The notes: a model not told the origin generated them from the letters alone. DNA of 41,071 bases from Pseudoxanthomonas sp. (GCA_017745195.1 JAGHZW010000122.1:14866-55936), one strand, 5' to 3'; shown: positions 1-9,063, counted from the stretch's first letter. Numbers and translations are program-made.

Positions 1-2472
1 TGGGCGTGGTCGATGCGCGAGAGTTTCGGCGTGGCGCTCCTGCAGGCGACCGCGGATGTGCCGGCCAAGCTGGCGCAGGCGCATCAGGTAGGCCAGCCAC
101 AGGCTTCCGGCGACGACCAGCACGCACAGCAGCATGAACCACCAGGTCTGGTAGAACTTCGGCATCACCGTGAACGCCAGGGTCGCGCCGGCCTCGTTCC
201 AGATCCCGTCCTCGTTGGCCGCGGCGACGCGGAACACGTAGCGACCCGGGCCGACGTCGTTGTAGAACGCCACGCGCCGCGTGCCCGCGTCCTGCCAGGC
301 CGAATCGTGGCCGTCGAGCCGGTAGCGGAAGCGCACCCGCTCCGGCATCGACAGGCTCGGCGCGGTGTAGGCGAAGCTGAGGTTGGACGATCCCGGCGGC
401 AACTCCAGAGGCGCTTCGGTCCCGCGGTAGCGTCGTTCGCCGACCTGCAGCGACAGGATGTGCACCGGCGGCGGCAGCGGGTTGCGCCGGATCGAAGCCG
501 GATCCACCGAGACCACGGCATTCGTCGTGCTGAACCACAGGCGACCGTCGTCGGCCTGTACCGCAGTGGGGATAGGGCGCAGCTGCGCGGCCACGCCGGG
601 CAGCCCGTCGAGATGGTCGAACAGGCGGTGGACCGGCTCGCCGGCACCGGCATCGAACAGCCGCGCCACCTCGCCGGCAGCGATCCGGACCACGCCGCGC
701 GCGCCATTGAGCCAGAGCGTGCCATCTGCGGCGCGCACGATCCCGGAGACACCGCGCAAAGCGCTGCCTTCCGGCGCAACCCGGCTGCGGATTCCGTCGC
801 GCGCCGCCAGCGCGATCCCGCGCTCGCCGCCGATCCAGATGCCGGCCGCGTCCTCGTACAGCGCGGTCACGTTGCCGACCCGCAGGCCGTCGGCCGCATC
901 GATGCTGCGCACTATCCCCGCGTCCGCGCCGGCGCCGACCACCAGGATCCGGCCGCGGACGAAGCCCATCCACAGCGTGCCGTCCGCGGCCGGGAGCAGG
1001 ACCAGCGGCGAGAGGTCGCCGCGGAAACCGGGCAGGTCGCCCGGGCCCAGGTGCTGCCAGTGGCCGTCTCGAAGGCGGTAGATCCCCGGCGTGTTGAGCG
1101 ACGCCCACAGCGATCCGCCGTGGTCCATGGCGATGGCCTGCACGCCCGACCAGCGTCCGACCGGCAGCGGCGCCACCCGCGACACGGCGCCGTCCTGCAG
1201 GCGCCACAGTCCGTCGGGCCCGCCGAGCCAGACCACGCCGGTACGGTCGCGGTACGCGGCGTTGATCGGCGGCGGCACCTCCAGCCAGTCGATCCCGGAC
1301 CCGCGCAACGCCATCAGCGGATGGTTGCGGCTGCCGGCGAGGACGCGCCCTTCGGTGCCCGGCACCAGCGCGAAATCCTGCGCGCCGTCGGGCACCATCG
1401 CCGGCACCAGGTTGGAATGGCGGAAGCGGTCCAGGCCGCGGCTGCCGCCGACCCAGACGTTGCCCTCGCGATCCTCGATGACCGGCAGCAGGTTCTCCGA
1501 GCTCAGGCCCATCGACTGCTCGAAGTGCTGCACCGGGTCGCCGTCGCCGGCGCCTTCGCCGACGCTGGCCTGCGCCGCGTGCGGATGCGGCAGCCGGAAC
1601 AGGCCATCGCCGAGCGTGGTCGCCCACAGGCTGCCGTCGCGATCGAACAGCAGGCCGGCCGAGGATTCGCCCAGCACCGGTTCGCGCCGCCCGGCAGCGG
1701 AAGTAACCAGCGGATGCACGCCGCCATCCAGGGTCGCCACCCAGAAGGTGCCGTCGGCGGCCTGCGCGATCTGCACCACGCGACCGGCGTGGGTCGCCGC
1801 GGTCTCGAACCGGTCGCTGCCCCGGCGCCGGAAGTGCACCGCATCGTCGCTCGCCACCCACAACGTTCCTTCCGCGTCCACGAACACGGTCCGCGCAACG
1901 CCGTCGGGCAGGCCCGCTTCCTCCGCCACCGGCTGCCAGTGCCCGTGGTCCAGCCGGAACAGGCCGGAGAAGGTCGCTGCCCACAAGGTGTCGTCGCGGT
2001 CCTGCGCGATCCGGTAGACGCTGCTGACCGGCAGGCCCTCGGCCTGGCCGTAATGCTGCATGTGCCCGTCGCGGAGGAAGCAGGCCGAACCGTAGCGGTA
2101 GCCGATCCACAGGCCGCCCCCAGGCGGGGCGTAGAGCGTGGAAATGTTCGTGGCCGGGAATTCCTGCCCGGCTTCAGGCTCCGCGCGCTCGAACTCCACG
2201 CCGTCGAATCGGAACAGCCCGACCTGGGTGGCCAGCCACAGGTAGCCGTCGGCGCTCTGCGCCAGTGCGGTGATGCCGCCGGGCGCGCCTTCGGTGACCG
2301 TCCAGGCGGTGTGGTGGAACTGGGCGATGTGGCGCGCCGGATCCAGCGCGCGTGCGCCGGGAATCGCCAGCAGCAGGGCCAGCGTCGCCAGCGCGCGGCG
2401 CACGCGGCGCCACGTCGCCGGCGACGCCGGGGGCGGTGGTGGCACAGGCACGGTCGGGGTGGGGGGTGTCAT
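1..2472 (-). CDS. Two-component regulator propeller sensor kinase (3' part cut by window edge)
   Basis: 824 codons are open from an ATG to the window edge. The N-terminus is Pro-rich, followed by a basic stretch and a Leu/Ala core ending near AIPGARA, which looks like a signal peptide; a GTG within it would also give a normal one. The body has repeated Reg_prop units (for example DGYLWLATQVGLFRFDG and GTLWVASDD) forming a periplasmic beta-propeller. A Y_Y_Y domain follows (RFRYRLDGHDSAW, PGRYVFRVAAANEDG), then one membrane helix (WWFMLLCVLVVAGSLWLAY), then the start of a cytoplasmic linker (RLQERHAETL). In this family a HisKA_3 histidine kinase usually comes next; it lies outside the window. 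In the last ~25 bases the frame reads LAHRPRP, whereas dropping one base gives RIDHA, closer to the DHp start (RIAxxLHDTLLQ), so a sequence error at the edge is likely. It probably senses an extracytoplasmic ligand. The family is sure; the ligand is unknown. Confidence 0.85.
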   Translation of the reverse strand, partial: MTPPTPTVPVPPPPPASPATWRRVRRALATLALLLAIPGARALDPARHIAQFHHTAWTVTEGAPGGITALAQSADGYLWLATQVGLFRFDGVEFERAEPEAGQEFPATNISTLYAPPGGGLWIGYRYGSACFLRDGHMQHYGQAEGLPVSSVYRIAQDRDDTLWAATFSGLFRLDHGHWQPVAEEAGLPDGVARTVFVDAEGTLWVASDDAVHFRRRGSDRFETAATHAGRVVQIAQAADGTFWVATLDGGVHPLVTSAAGRREPVLGESSAGLLFDRDGSLWATTLGDGLFRLPHPHAAQASVGEGAGDGDPVQHFEQSMGLSSENLLPVIEDREGNVWVGGSRGLDRFRHSNLVPAMVPDGAQDFALVPGTEGRVLAGSRNHPLMALRGSGIDWLEVPPPINAAYRDRTGVVWLGGPDGLWRLQDGAVSRVAPLPVGRWSGVQAIAMDHGGSLWASLNTPGIYRLRDGHWQHLGPGDLPGFRGDLSPLVLLPAADGTLWMGFVRGRILVVGAGADAGIVRSIDAADGLRVGNVTALYEDAAGIWIGGERGIALAARDGIRSRVAPEGSALRGVSGIVRAADGTLWLNGARGVVRIAAGEVARLFDAGAGEPVHRLFDHLDGLPGVAAQLRPIPTAVQADDGRLWFSTTNAVVSVDPASIRRNPLPPPVHILSLQVGERRYRGTEAPLELPPGSSNLSFAYTAPSLSMPERVRFRYRLDGHDSAWQDAGTRRVAFYNDVGPGRYVFRVAAANEDGIWNEAGATLAFTVMPKFYQTWWFMLLCVLVVAGSLWLAYLMRLRQLGRHIRGRLQERHAETLAHRPRP

Positions 2473-2729
2473 CCACGTATTCCAGCGTTGGGAGGACATC
2501 CGGTCCAGGCATTCCGGGGCCACCGCGGCTCGTGCGCACGGCGGTCGGGGAGCATAACCGTTCGGTCCACGCAGGGAAGCGCCGGCGGCGCGCAGCCTAC
2601 GCAAGACAGCGCCTGGCCGCGCTCCCCCGAATGGGGCATCGGCCCGTTCCCCGGAATGGCGTTACGCCGGAGGCCACCGCGAACCGATCCTGTCGGCTCG
2701 CAGTTCCTCCCTCCCCCGGAGCCGGTGTC

Positions 2730-3164
2730 ATGTCTTCCTGTTCCCCCGCATCGCCACGGCCGCGGCCGCCGGAGAAGCGGCAACCCATGCTGGACGAGCG
2801 CGCGTTCGCGCGGGCCACCGCCTTCGTCGCCAGCCACCTCGGCGAACCGCTGTGCCTGGCCGACATCGCCGCGGCCGCCTGCATCAGCCGCTTCCATTTC
2901 GCCCGCCTGTTCCGCGCGCGCACCGGTTCCAGCCCGATGGCGTACGTGATGCGCCTGCGCCTGGAACGGGCCCGCGAAATGCTCGCCCGCGAGGACGGCT
3001 GCATCGCCGATACCGCCGCCGCGCTCGGCTTCTACGACCAGAGCCACTTCACCCGCACGTTCCGCCGCATCCACGGCATCCCGCCGCGCGTGTTCCGGAT
3101 CCGTTCGCGCTGCGCGACGGCCTCCATCGCCCACCCGCAGCCGCTGCCCGACGCCCACCCCTGA
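2730..3164 (+). CDS. AraC-family regulator, DNA-binding domain only
   Basis: 144 residues, almost entirely an AraC/XylS double helix-turn-helix. The first HTH is [19 protein letters not shown] and the second is [18 protein letters not shown], with the family signature ending [13 protein letters not shown]. There is no room for a ligand-binding N-terminal domain, so it either works as a stand-alone SoxS/MarA-type activator or is controlled by its own abundance. ATG 2730 is chosen because GGAG lies 8 bases upstream; ATG 2787 (125 aa, GGAG 12 bases upstream) is the alternative. It sits directly upstream of wrbA on the same strand (14 bases), so regulation of the quinone reductase/hydrolase cluster that follows is a reasonable inference. 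Confidence 0.85.
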   Translation: MSSCSPASPRPRPPEKRQPMLDERAFARATAFVASHLGEPLCLADIAAAACISRFHFARLFRARTGSSPMAYVMRLRLERAREMLAREDGCIADTAAALGFYDQSHFTRTFRRIHGIPPRVFRIRSRCATASIAHPQPLPDAHP

Positions 3165-3178
3165 CAGAGGATTCCACC

Positions 3179-3778
3179 ATGGCCAAGGTCCTGGTCCTGT
3201 ACTACTCCGCCTACGGGCACATCGAAACCATGGCCCGCGCGATCGCCGAAGGCGCCGCCGGCGCCGGCGCGCAGGTCGACATCAAGCGCGTGCCCGAGCT
3301 GGTCCCGGCCGAGGTGGCCAAGGCCTCGCACTACAAGCTCGACCAGGCCGCGCCGGTGGCCACCGTCGCCGAGCTGGCCGACTACGACGCGATCGTCGTC
3401 GGCACCGGCACCCGCTTCGGCCGGATGGGCTCGCAGATGGCCAACTTCCTCGACCAGGCCGGCGGGCTGTGGGCGCGTGGCGCCCTGCACGGCAAGGTCG
3501 GTTCGGCGTTCACCTCCACCGCCACCCAGCACGGCGGCCAGGAAACGACGCTGTTCTCGGTCATCACCAACCTGCTGCACTTCGGCATGGTGATCGTCGG
3601 CCTCGACTACGGCCACGCCGGGCAGATGACCTTGGACGAGATCACCGGCGGCTCGCCGTACGGCTCGACCACGATCGCCGGCGGCGACGGCTCGCGCCAG
3701 CCCACCGACAACGAACTGCAGGGCGCCCGCTACCAGGGCCGCGTGGTCGCCGAGACCGCGATCCGCCTGCACGGCTGA
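3179..3778 (+). CDS. wrbA: NAD(P)H:quinone oxidoreductase type IV (WrbA)
   Basis: 199 residues, the usual WrbA length. It is a flavodoxin-like cytosolic enzyme that uses FMN to carry out two-electron reduction of quinones with NAD(P)H, avoiding semiquinones. Visible motifs are the N-terminal phosphate-binding loop ([12 protein letters not shown]), [25 protein letters not shown] and the WrbA hallmark [22 protein letters not shown] lies 8 bases before the ATG. It follows the AraC gene closely and precedes a YcaC-type hydrolase by 45 bases, which suggests a stress or detoxification operon. Confidence 0.95.
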   Translation: MAKVLVLYYSAYGHIETMARAIAEGAAGAGAQVDIKRVPELVPAEVAKASHYKLDQAAPVATVAELADYDAIVVGTGTRFGRMGSQMANFLDQAGGLWARGALHGKVGSAFTSTATQHGGQETTLFSVITNLLHFGMVIVGLDYGHAGQMTLDEITGGSPYGSTTIAGGDGSRQPTDNELQGARYQGRVVAETAIRLHG

Positions 3779-3823
3779 CCCACTCCAACTCCCGTCCAAC
3801 TCCCAACCAAGGAACCCCCGACC

Positions 3824-4477
3824 ATGGCCAAGGCCATCGCCGCCGCTGCAAAGAGCCTGCTCACCCCGGACGACCACCTGCTGGTCCTGATCGACCACCA
3901 GTCGCAGATGGCGTTCCCGGTGCGTTCGATCGACGTCGCCCTGCTGCGCACCAACACCGGCCTGGTCAGCAAGGCCGCCGCCGGTTTCGCCGTGCCGACG
4001 CTGCTGACTTCGGTGGCGATGGCCAGCTTCTCCGGCCCGTTGTTCCCGGAGATCACCGAGGTGTTCGCCGATGCGCAGGTGACCGACCGCACCACGATGA
4101 ACGCCTGGGAAGACGCCAACGTGATCGCGCGCGTCAACCAGGCCGGCAGGCAGAAGCTGGTGATCGCCGGACTGTGGACCAGCGTGTGCATCGTCGGCCC
4201 GGTGCTGTCGGCGCTTGAACAGGGCTTCCAGGTCTACGTGATCACCGATGCCTGCGGCGACGTCAGCGACGAGGCGCACGAGCGCGCGGTGCAGCGCATG
4301 CTGCAGGCCGGCGCGCAGCCGCTGACCAGCCTGCAGTACCTGCTCGAGCTGCAGCGCGACTGGGCGCGCGGGGCCACCTACGACATGGTCACCGGCATCG
4401 CCCGCAGCAACGCCGGCGGCTACGGCATCGGCATCCAGTACGCCAAGTCGATGTTCGGCGCGCAGGAAGGCCACTGA
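3824..4477 (+). CDS. Isochorismatase-family hydrolase, YcaC type
   Basis: 217 residues of the cysteine hydrolase (isochorismatase-like) superfamily. The conserved Asp is in LVLIDHQSQMAF, the nucleophile Cys in AGLWTSVCIVGP after a cis-peptide-type turn, and the C-terminal ELQRDWARG is typical of the YcaC branch. Related proteins hydrolyse small amides or are of unknown substrate and form octamers; none of this can be read from the sequence. AAGGA lies 9 bases upstream of the ATG. It is the third gene of the AraC-wrbA run. True isochorismate cleavage is unlikely because no siderophore genes are nearby. Confidence 0.85.
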   Translation: MAKAIAAAAKSLLTPDDHLLVLIDHQSQMAFPVRSIDVALLRTNTGLVSKAAAGFAVPTLLTSVAMASFSGPLFPEITEVFADAQVTDRTTMNAWEDANVIARVNQAGRQKLVIAGLWTSVCIVGPVLSALEQGFQVYVITDACGDVSDEAHERAVQRMLQAGAQPLTSLQYLLELQRDWARGATYDMVTGIARSNAGGYGIGIQYAKSMFGAQEGH

Positions 4478-4594
4478 GCGTGCGGTCCGGACCTGCCGGC
4501 TGCCGCACGCGCCGTCGCTCCCTCCCCGACGTGGAAGCAGCGGCAGCCGCGCAGGTCCCTCTTCCCCGTCGCACCCGCCGCGCGGAATCCCCCC

Positions 4595-6538
4595 ATGCAT
4601 GACCCTGCACGACGGCGCGTGGTGCAGGGCCTGGCCGCCGCCGCGGCCGCGCCCTTCACCGGCTTCGCCCGGAACCGGAACACTTCGATGGCCGACGCCG
4701 ACCTGATCGTACGCAACGCACGCATCACCACCCTCGCCGCGCCTTCCGCGGCGACCCGCGCGCAGGCACGTGCGCTGGCCGTGCGCGACGGCCGCGTGCT
4801 CGCGGTCGGCGACGAGGCCGCGGTCATGGCCCACGCCGGGCCGAACACGCGGGTGATCGATGGCGGCGGACGCCGCCTCGTCCCCGGCCTCAACGACAGC
4901 CACACCCACCTGATCCGCGGCGGCCTCAACTACAACCTCGAACTGCGCTGGGATGGCGTGCGCAGCCTGGCCGACGCGATGGCCATGCTCAAGGCGCAGG
5001 TCGACCGCACCCCGGCGCCGCAATGGGTGCGCGTGGTCGGCGGCTTCAGCGAACACCAGTTCGTCGAGAAGCGGCTGCCGACCCTGGCCGAGCTCAACGC
5101 GGTCGCGCCGGACACGCCGGTGTTCCTGCTGCACCTGTACGACCGCGCCCTGCTCAACCGCGCCGCGTTGCGCGCGGTCGGCTACGACCGCGACACGCCG
5201 GACCCGCCCGGCGGCCGCATCGAGCGCGACAAGGCCGGCAACCCGACCGGCCTGCTGCTGGCGCGGCCCAACGCGCTGATCCTGTACGCGACCCTGGCCA
5301 AGGGCCCGCGCCTGCCGGAGGAATACCAGCTCAACTCGACCCGCCAGTTCATGCGCGAACTGAACCGGCTCGGCATCACCTCGGTGATCGATGCCGGCGG
5401 CGGCTTCCAGAACTACCCGGAAGACTACGAGGTCATCCAGGCGCTGCACGCGGCCGACCAGCTGACCGTGCGCATCGCCTACAACCTGTTCACCCAGAAC
5501 CGCGGCGGCGAGCGCGCCGACTTCGAGCGCTGGAGCGCACTGCTGCAGCCGCGCCAGGGCGACGCCCTGCTGCGCCACAACGGCGCCGGCGAGATGCTGG
5601 TGTTCTCCGCGGCCGATTTCGAGGACTTCCGCGAGCCGCGCCCGGAACTGGCGCCGGGCATGGAAGCGGAGCTGGAAAGCGTGGTCCGCCTGCTGCTGGA
5701 GAAGCGCTGGCCGTTCCGCATCCACGCCACCTACGACGAGAGCATCGGCCGCATCCTCGACGTGTACGAGAAGGTCGCGCACGAGATTCCGTTCGACGGC
5801 CTGCGCTGGACCATCGACCATGCCGAGACCATCTCGCCGCGCAACATCGACCGCGTGCGCGCGCTCGGCGGCGGCATCGCGATCCAGCACCGGATGGCCT
5901 ACCAGGGCGAGTATTTCGCCGAGCGCTACGGCATGCAGGCGCTGGCGCACACGCCGCCGGTGCGGCGCATGCTCGATGCCGGCGTACCGGTCGGCGCCGG
6001 CACCGACGCCACCCGCGTGGCCAGCTACAACCCGTGGGTGGCGCTGCACTGGCTGGTCAGCGGCCGCACGGTCGGCGGCCTGTACATGTACGGCGACGAC
6101 AACGTGCTCGGCCGCGAGCAGGCGCTGCGCCTGTGGACCGGCGGCAGCGCCTGGTTCTCCGGCGAGGAGGCCGACAAGGGCAGCCTGGAACCCGGCCGTC
6201 ATGCGGACTTCGCCGTGCTGTCGGCCGACTACTTCGCCGTGGCCGAGGAGGACATCGCCGACATCCACAGCGAGCTGACCGTGGTCGGCGGCCGCATCGT
6301 GCATGGCAGCGGCGGATTCGCCGGGCTCGCCCCGCCGTTGCCGCAGGCGATGCCGGACTGGTCGCCGGCCAACCTGGTGCGCGCGACGGTCGTTCCGGTT
6401 CCCGCCCATGCGCACGCGCATTCGCACCACGGCGCGGCCTGCCGCGCGCACGGCCACGGCCACGCCCCGGCCACACCGCCGGTCGCCGACGCGCACGCCT
6501 TCTGGGGCGCGCTGGGCTGCAGCTGCTTCGCCTTCTGA
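4595..6538 (+). CDS. YtcJ-type metal-dependent amidohydrolase with Tat-like leader and His-rich tail
   Basis: 647 residues. The N-terminus (PARRRVVQGLAAAAAAPF) looks like a twin-arginine export leader, supporting the first ATG over the internal ATG at 4688. The Amidohydrolase_3 core has the metal-binding H103-T-H105 in NDSHTHLIRGG, later His positions (RIHATYDES, TIDHAETIS) and the terminal Asp motif GAGTDATRVASYNPW. The family hydrolyses amide or cyclic C-N bonds with bound metal; the substrate is unknown. The last ~50 residues are unusual: a run of His-Ala pairs (AHAHAHSHHGAACRAHGHGH) ending GCSCFAF, which may hold metal. The gene ends one base before the MFS gene, so they are probably cotranscribed. 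Confidence 0.85.
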   Translation: MHDPARRRVVQGLAAAAAAPFTGFARNRNTSMADADLIVRNARITTLAAPSAATRAQARALAVRDGRVLAVGDEAAVMAHAGPNTRVIDGGGRRLVPGLNDSHTHLIRGGLNYNLELRWDGVRSLADAMAMLKAQVDRTPAPQWVRVVGGFSEHQFVEKRLPTLAELNAVAPDTPVFLLHLYDRALLNRAALRAVGYDRDTPDPPGGRIERDKAGNPTGLLLARPNALILYATLAKGPRLPEEYQLNSTRQFMRELNRLGITSVIDAGGGFQNYPEDYEVIQALHAADQLTVRIAYNLFTQNRGGERADFERWSALLQPRQGDALLRHNGAGEMLVFSAADFEDFREPRPELAPGMEAELESVVRLLLEKRWPFRIHATYDESIGRILDVYEKVAHEIPFDGLRWTIDHAETISPRNIDRVRALGGGIAIQHRMAYQGEYFAERYGMQALAHTPPVRRMLDAGVPVGAGTDATRVASYNPWVALHWLVSGRTVGGLYMYGDDNVLGREQALRLWTGGSAWFSGEEADKGSLEPGRHADFAVLSADYFAVAEEDIADIHSELTVVGGRIVHGSGGFAGLAPPLPQAMPDWSPANLVRATVVPVPAHAHAHSHHGAACRAHGHGHAPATPPVADAHAFWGALGCSCFAF

Positions 6539-6539
6539 G

Positions 6540-8228
6540 ATGGCTGCGACCGACTCCGTTTCCACGCTGCCCCCCGGCCCGTGGTCGCCATTGCGCCAGC
6601 CGGTGTTCCGCGGGCTGTGGCTGGCGATCCTGGTCGGCAACATCGGCACCTGGATGCACGACGTCGCCGCGGCCTGGGTAATGGCCGAACGCACCGCCTC
6701 GCCGCTGTGGGTGTCGGCGGTGCAGGCGGCGACGACACTGCCGGTGGTGCTGCTGGTGCTTGTCGCCGGCACCCTCGCCGACATCGTCGACCGCCGTCGC
6801 TACCTGCTGCTGGCGCAATGCTGGATGTTCGCGGTGGCCACCGTGCTGGCGCTGCTGGCCGGCAGCGGCCAGCTGACGCCGCCTGCGCTGCTGGCGCTGA
6901 CCTTCGCCCTGGGCTGCGGCACGGCGATGGCGATGCCGGCGCAGGCGGCGATCGTGCCCGAACTGGTGCCGCGGCCGATGCTTTCGCCGGCCGTCGCGCT
7001 CAATTCGCTGGGCATGAACATCGCCCGCTCGCTAGGCCCGGCGCTCGGTGGCGTGGTGGTGGCGCACTTCGGCGCGGGCTGGGCATTCGCGGCCAATGCC
7101 GTCACCTTCCTCGGCGTGGCCCTGGTGCTGCTGCGCTGGAAACGCCAGGCCGCGGTCGCCGCGCTGCCGCCGGAGCACTTCTTCGGCGGCTTGCGCGCAG
7201 GCGTGCGCTATGCCGCGCACGCACCGGCGTTCCGCGCGGTGCTGGGCAAGGCGGCGTGCTTCTTCGTCTTCGCCGGCGCGCTGCCGGCGCTGTTGCCGAT
7301 CGTGGTGCGCAGCGAAGTCGGCGGCGGCGCGGGCACGTTCGGCCTGCTGCTCGGCTGCATTGGCATCGGCGCGATCGCCGGCGCGCTGCTGCTGCCGAAG
7401 CTGCGCGCGCGCCTGGATGCGGACGCGCTGGTGCTGGGCGGCGCACTGCTGTGTGCGGCGACCCTGCTCGCGCTGGCCTGGATCCGCGAGGTGGCCGCGC
7501 TGGTGCCGGTGATGCTGGTCAATGGCTTGGCCTGGATCTGCGTGCTGTCCTCGCTGCAGGTCGGTGCGCAGACCTCCGTGCCGGCCTGGGTCCGTGCGCG
7601 CGCGCTGTCGCTGTACATCCTGGTGTTCGCCTCTGGCATGGCCGGCGGCGGCCTGCTTTGGGGCGCGGTCGCCCAGCATGGCGGCACCGCGACGGCGCTG
7701 TCGCTGGCCGCGTCGTGCCTGGTCGCGGCGACGCTGCTGGCCACGCGCTTCCGCATCGGCGCCGGCGAGCGGCTTGACCTGATGCCGTCGGCGCACTGGC
7801 CGCAGCCGGTGGTGGCCGGCACGCCCGCGGTCGACCGCGGCCCGGTGCTGGTCACGGTCGAATACCGGATCGACGAAGCCGACCGCGACGCGTTCCAGGA
7901 ATGCGTGCAGCTGCTCGGCCGCAGCCGCCGGCGCGACGGCGCGCTGCAGTGGGGCGTGATGGAAGACGCCGCGCAGCCGGGCGTGCACCTGGAGTACTTC
8001 GTCGTTGCCTCGTGGCTGGAGCACCTGCACCAGCACGCGCGCGTGACCGGCGAGGAGCGTGCGCTGCAGGACCGCCTGCGGCGCCTGCATCGCGGCGAGG
8101 ACCTGCCGCGGGTGCGGCATTTCATCGGCGGCAGTGCCGCTGCAGCGGAATCGAGCGTCGGCGGCGGTGCCGCCGCAGCGGAGTCGCTGCACGCCGGCGG
8201 TGCCGCCTCAATGGAGTCGAAAGCATGA
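6540..8228 (+). CDS. MFS exporter (MFS_3/EntS-like) fused to an ABM-like domain
   Basis: 562 residues. Residues 1 to ~410 form a 12-helix major facilitator with LWLAILVGNIGTWMHDVAAAW and the loop-2/3 motif GTLADIVDRRR, as in the TMEffluxs/enterobactin-exporter-like MFS_3 group. From about residue 430 a soluble segment begins (GPVLVTVEYRIDEADRDAF...YFVVASWLEHLHQHARVT) that resembles an antibiotic-biosynthesis-monooxygenase (ABM) ferredoxin-like domain. The C-terminus carries three imperfect repeats of GG-x-AAAAES. The ATG is one base after the amidohydrolase stop, and its own stop overlaps the ATG of the next gene (ATGA), so translation is coupled. It probably exports a small aromatic or amide compound linked to the cluster; the substrate is not known. 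Confidence 0.85.
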   Translation: MAATDSVSTLPPGPWSPLRQPVFRGLWLAILVGNIGTWMHDVAAAWVMAERTASPLWVSAVQAATTLPVVLLVLVAGTLADIVDRRRYLLLAQCWMFAVATVLALLAGSGQLTPPALLALTFALGCGTAMAMPAQAAIVPELVPRPMLSPAVALNSLGMNIARSLGPALGGVVVAHFGAGWAFAANAVTFLGVALVLLRWKRQAAVAALPPEHFFGGLRAGVRYAAHAPAFRAVLGKAACFFVFAGALPALLPIVVRSEVGGGAGTFGLLLGCIGIGAIAGALLLPKLRARLDADALVLGGALLCAATLLALAWIREVAALVPVMLVNGLAWICVLSSLQVGAQTSVPAWVRARALSLYILVFASGMAGGGLLWGAVAQHGGTATALSLAASCLVAATLLATRFRIGAGERLDLMPSAHWPQPVVAGTPAVDRGPVLVTVEYRIDEADRDAFQECVQLLGRSRRRDGALQWGVMEDAAQPGVHLEYFVVASWLEHLHQHARVTGEERALQDRLRRLHRGEDLPRVRHFIGGSAAAAESSVGGGAAAAESLHAGGAASMESKA

Positions 8229-8464
8229 ACTGGCGGTTGCTGTGCGCCATCGTCCTTGGACTGGGCATCGGTTTCGCCTGCGGGCTCACCGGCATCCCCG
8301 CGCCATCGCCACCGGTGATGGCCGGCGCGCTGCTGGTGGTGGCGATGACCCTGGGCTACCAGGGCGCCGACGCCTGGCTGGCGCGCCGCGACAGCCGGCG
8401 TGAAGCGGCCCAGCGCGCGCACTGCGGAGGACCGAGCGGCGAAAGCCGGCGGAGGTCGGCATGA
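8225..8464 (+). CDS. XapX-domain (DUF1427) small membrane protein 1
   Basis: 79 residues. Two hydrophobic helices (LLCAIVLGLGIGFACGLTGI and MAGALLVVAMTLGYQGADAWL) flank the Pro-rich turn PAPSPP, the pattern of the XapX/DUF1427 family of tiny inner-membrane proteins. Its start overlaps the MFS stop and its stop overlaps the next ATG. The charged C-terminal tail after residue 55 is longer than in typical XapX proteins. Function is unknown; co-translation with the exporter suggests an accessory role. Confidence 0.8.
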   Translation: MNWRLLCAIVLGLGIGFACGLTGIPAPSPPVMAGALLVVAMTLGYQGADAWLARRDSRREAAQRAHCGGPSGESRRRSA

Positions 8465-8622
8465 TCCTGTTCCTCGCCGGCCTGGCCACCGCGCTGCTGA
8501 TCGGCGTCGGCTGCCGCCTGCTCGACCTGCCGCTGCCGGCGCCACCGCGCTGGCAGGGTGCGTTGCTGGTGGTGGCGATGACCGCCGGCTTTCTCGCCTC
8601 CAGCCAGGTAATGGCGTGCTGA
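8461..8622 (+). CDS. XapX-like small membrane protein 2
   Basis: A 53-residue gene, easily missed by size cut-offs. It begins in the ATGA overlap with the previous gene and encodes MILFLAGLATALLIGVGC, the turn LPLPAPPRW, and a second helix QGALLVVAMTAGFLASS. The two-helix layout and the shared GALLVVAMT with the preceding protein show that the pair arose by duplication of one XapX unit. It is the last gene of the amidohydrolase-MFS-XapX run. Function unknown; a heteromeric membrane accessory is possible. Confidence 0.75.
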   Translation: MILFLAGLATALLIGVGCRLLDLPLPAPPRWQGALLVVAMTAGFLASSQVMAC

Positions 8623-8640
8623 GGCCGCGTCGGCTGCGAC

Positions 8641-8660
8641 GATGCCTGCTGTCAGGCAGG
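8641..8660 (+). terminator. Short hairpin after the XapX operon
   Basis: A perfect 6-bp stem TGCCTG/CAGGCA with loop CTGT lies 20 bases after the last XapX stop, without a T-tract. It may act as a weak terminator or mRNA-end structure; function is not demonstrated. Confidence 0.3.
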
Positions 8661-8689
8661 CACGGCGCGGCCATCCATCATCGATGTCG

Positions 8690-8893
8690 TCGCGCGGCCG
8701 AAGCGGGAACCCGCCCAGCATCGCCTCGGAGTGGCCGAACTGGTACGGGCCGGCGGTGTGGATGGAGTTGCCGCCGGTCTCGCGGTAGCCGCAGATCCGG
8801 CGACTCCTCCTCCTCGCCGGCGCCGAAATTGCCGGTGCCCAGCGCCAGCGCGGATACGCGCAGGCCGGTGTTGCCGAAGCTCCTGCAGCGCAT
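8690..8893 (-). pseudogene. Aldo/keto reductase remnant (frameshifted, truncated)
   Basis: Reading leftwards from an ATG preceded by GGAGAAAGG, the first ~28 residues are a clear aldo/keto reductase N-terminus (MRCRSFGNTGLRVSALALG, then TGNFGAG). The frame then reads a GEEEES stretch, and the family sequence resumes in another frame as GYRETGGNSIHTAGPYQFG followed by HSEAMLGGF and RDDI. The region holding the catalytic Asp/Tyr and the rest of the barrel (about 280 residues) is missing, and the family's D-T-A is changed to H-T-A. So this is a decayed fragment with an internal deletion plus frameshift. It lies opposite the amidohydrolase/MFS run and may be the relic of a former cluster member. 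The rest of 8623-9063 shows no gene. Confidence 0.75.
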
Positions 8894-9063
8894 CGCCTTT
8901 CTCCATGCGGTGGCAAGACGGCCGGCGCTGTCGCGGTCGCGTCGCCTCGCTCCTGGATGCGCGTGCGCTACCGCCGCCGCAGCGCTCCCCCATCCGGAGG
9001 ATTCGACCGGCGCGGGTCCGTGCTAATCAGGTTCCAGCGAATCCACCTGCCCGGGACGCCCCC

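Noticed and set aside
13-2949. Very long plus-strand open frame opposite the propeller kinase
   Set aside because: The translation is Arg/Pro/Ala/His-rich with no domain, whereas the opposite strand gives a complete Reg_prop and Y_Y_Y protein. It is a GC-driven shadow.
3032-6784. 1250-residue minus-strand open frame
   Set aside because: It runs opposite wrbA, the YcaC-type hydrolase and the amidohydrolase, all with clear motifs, and shows no family features.
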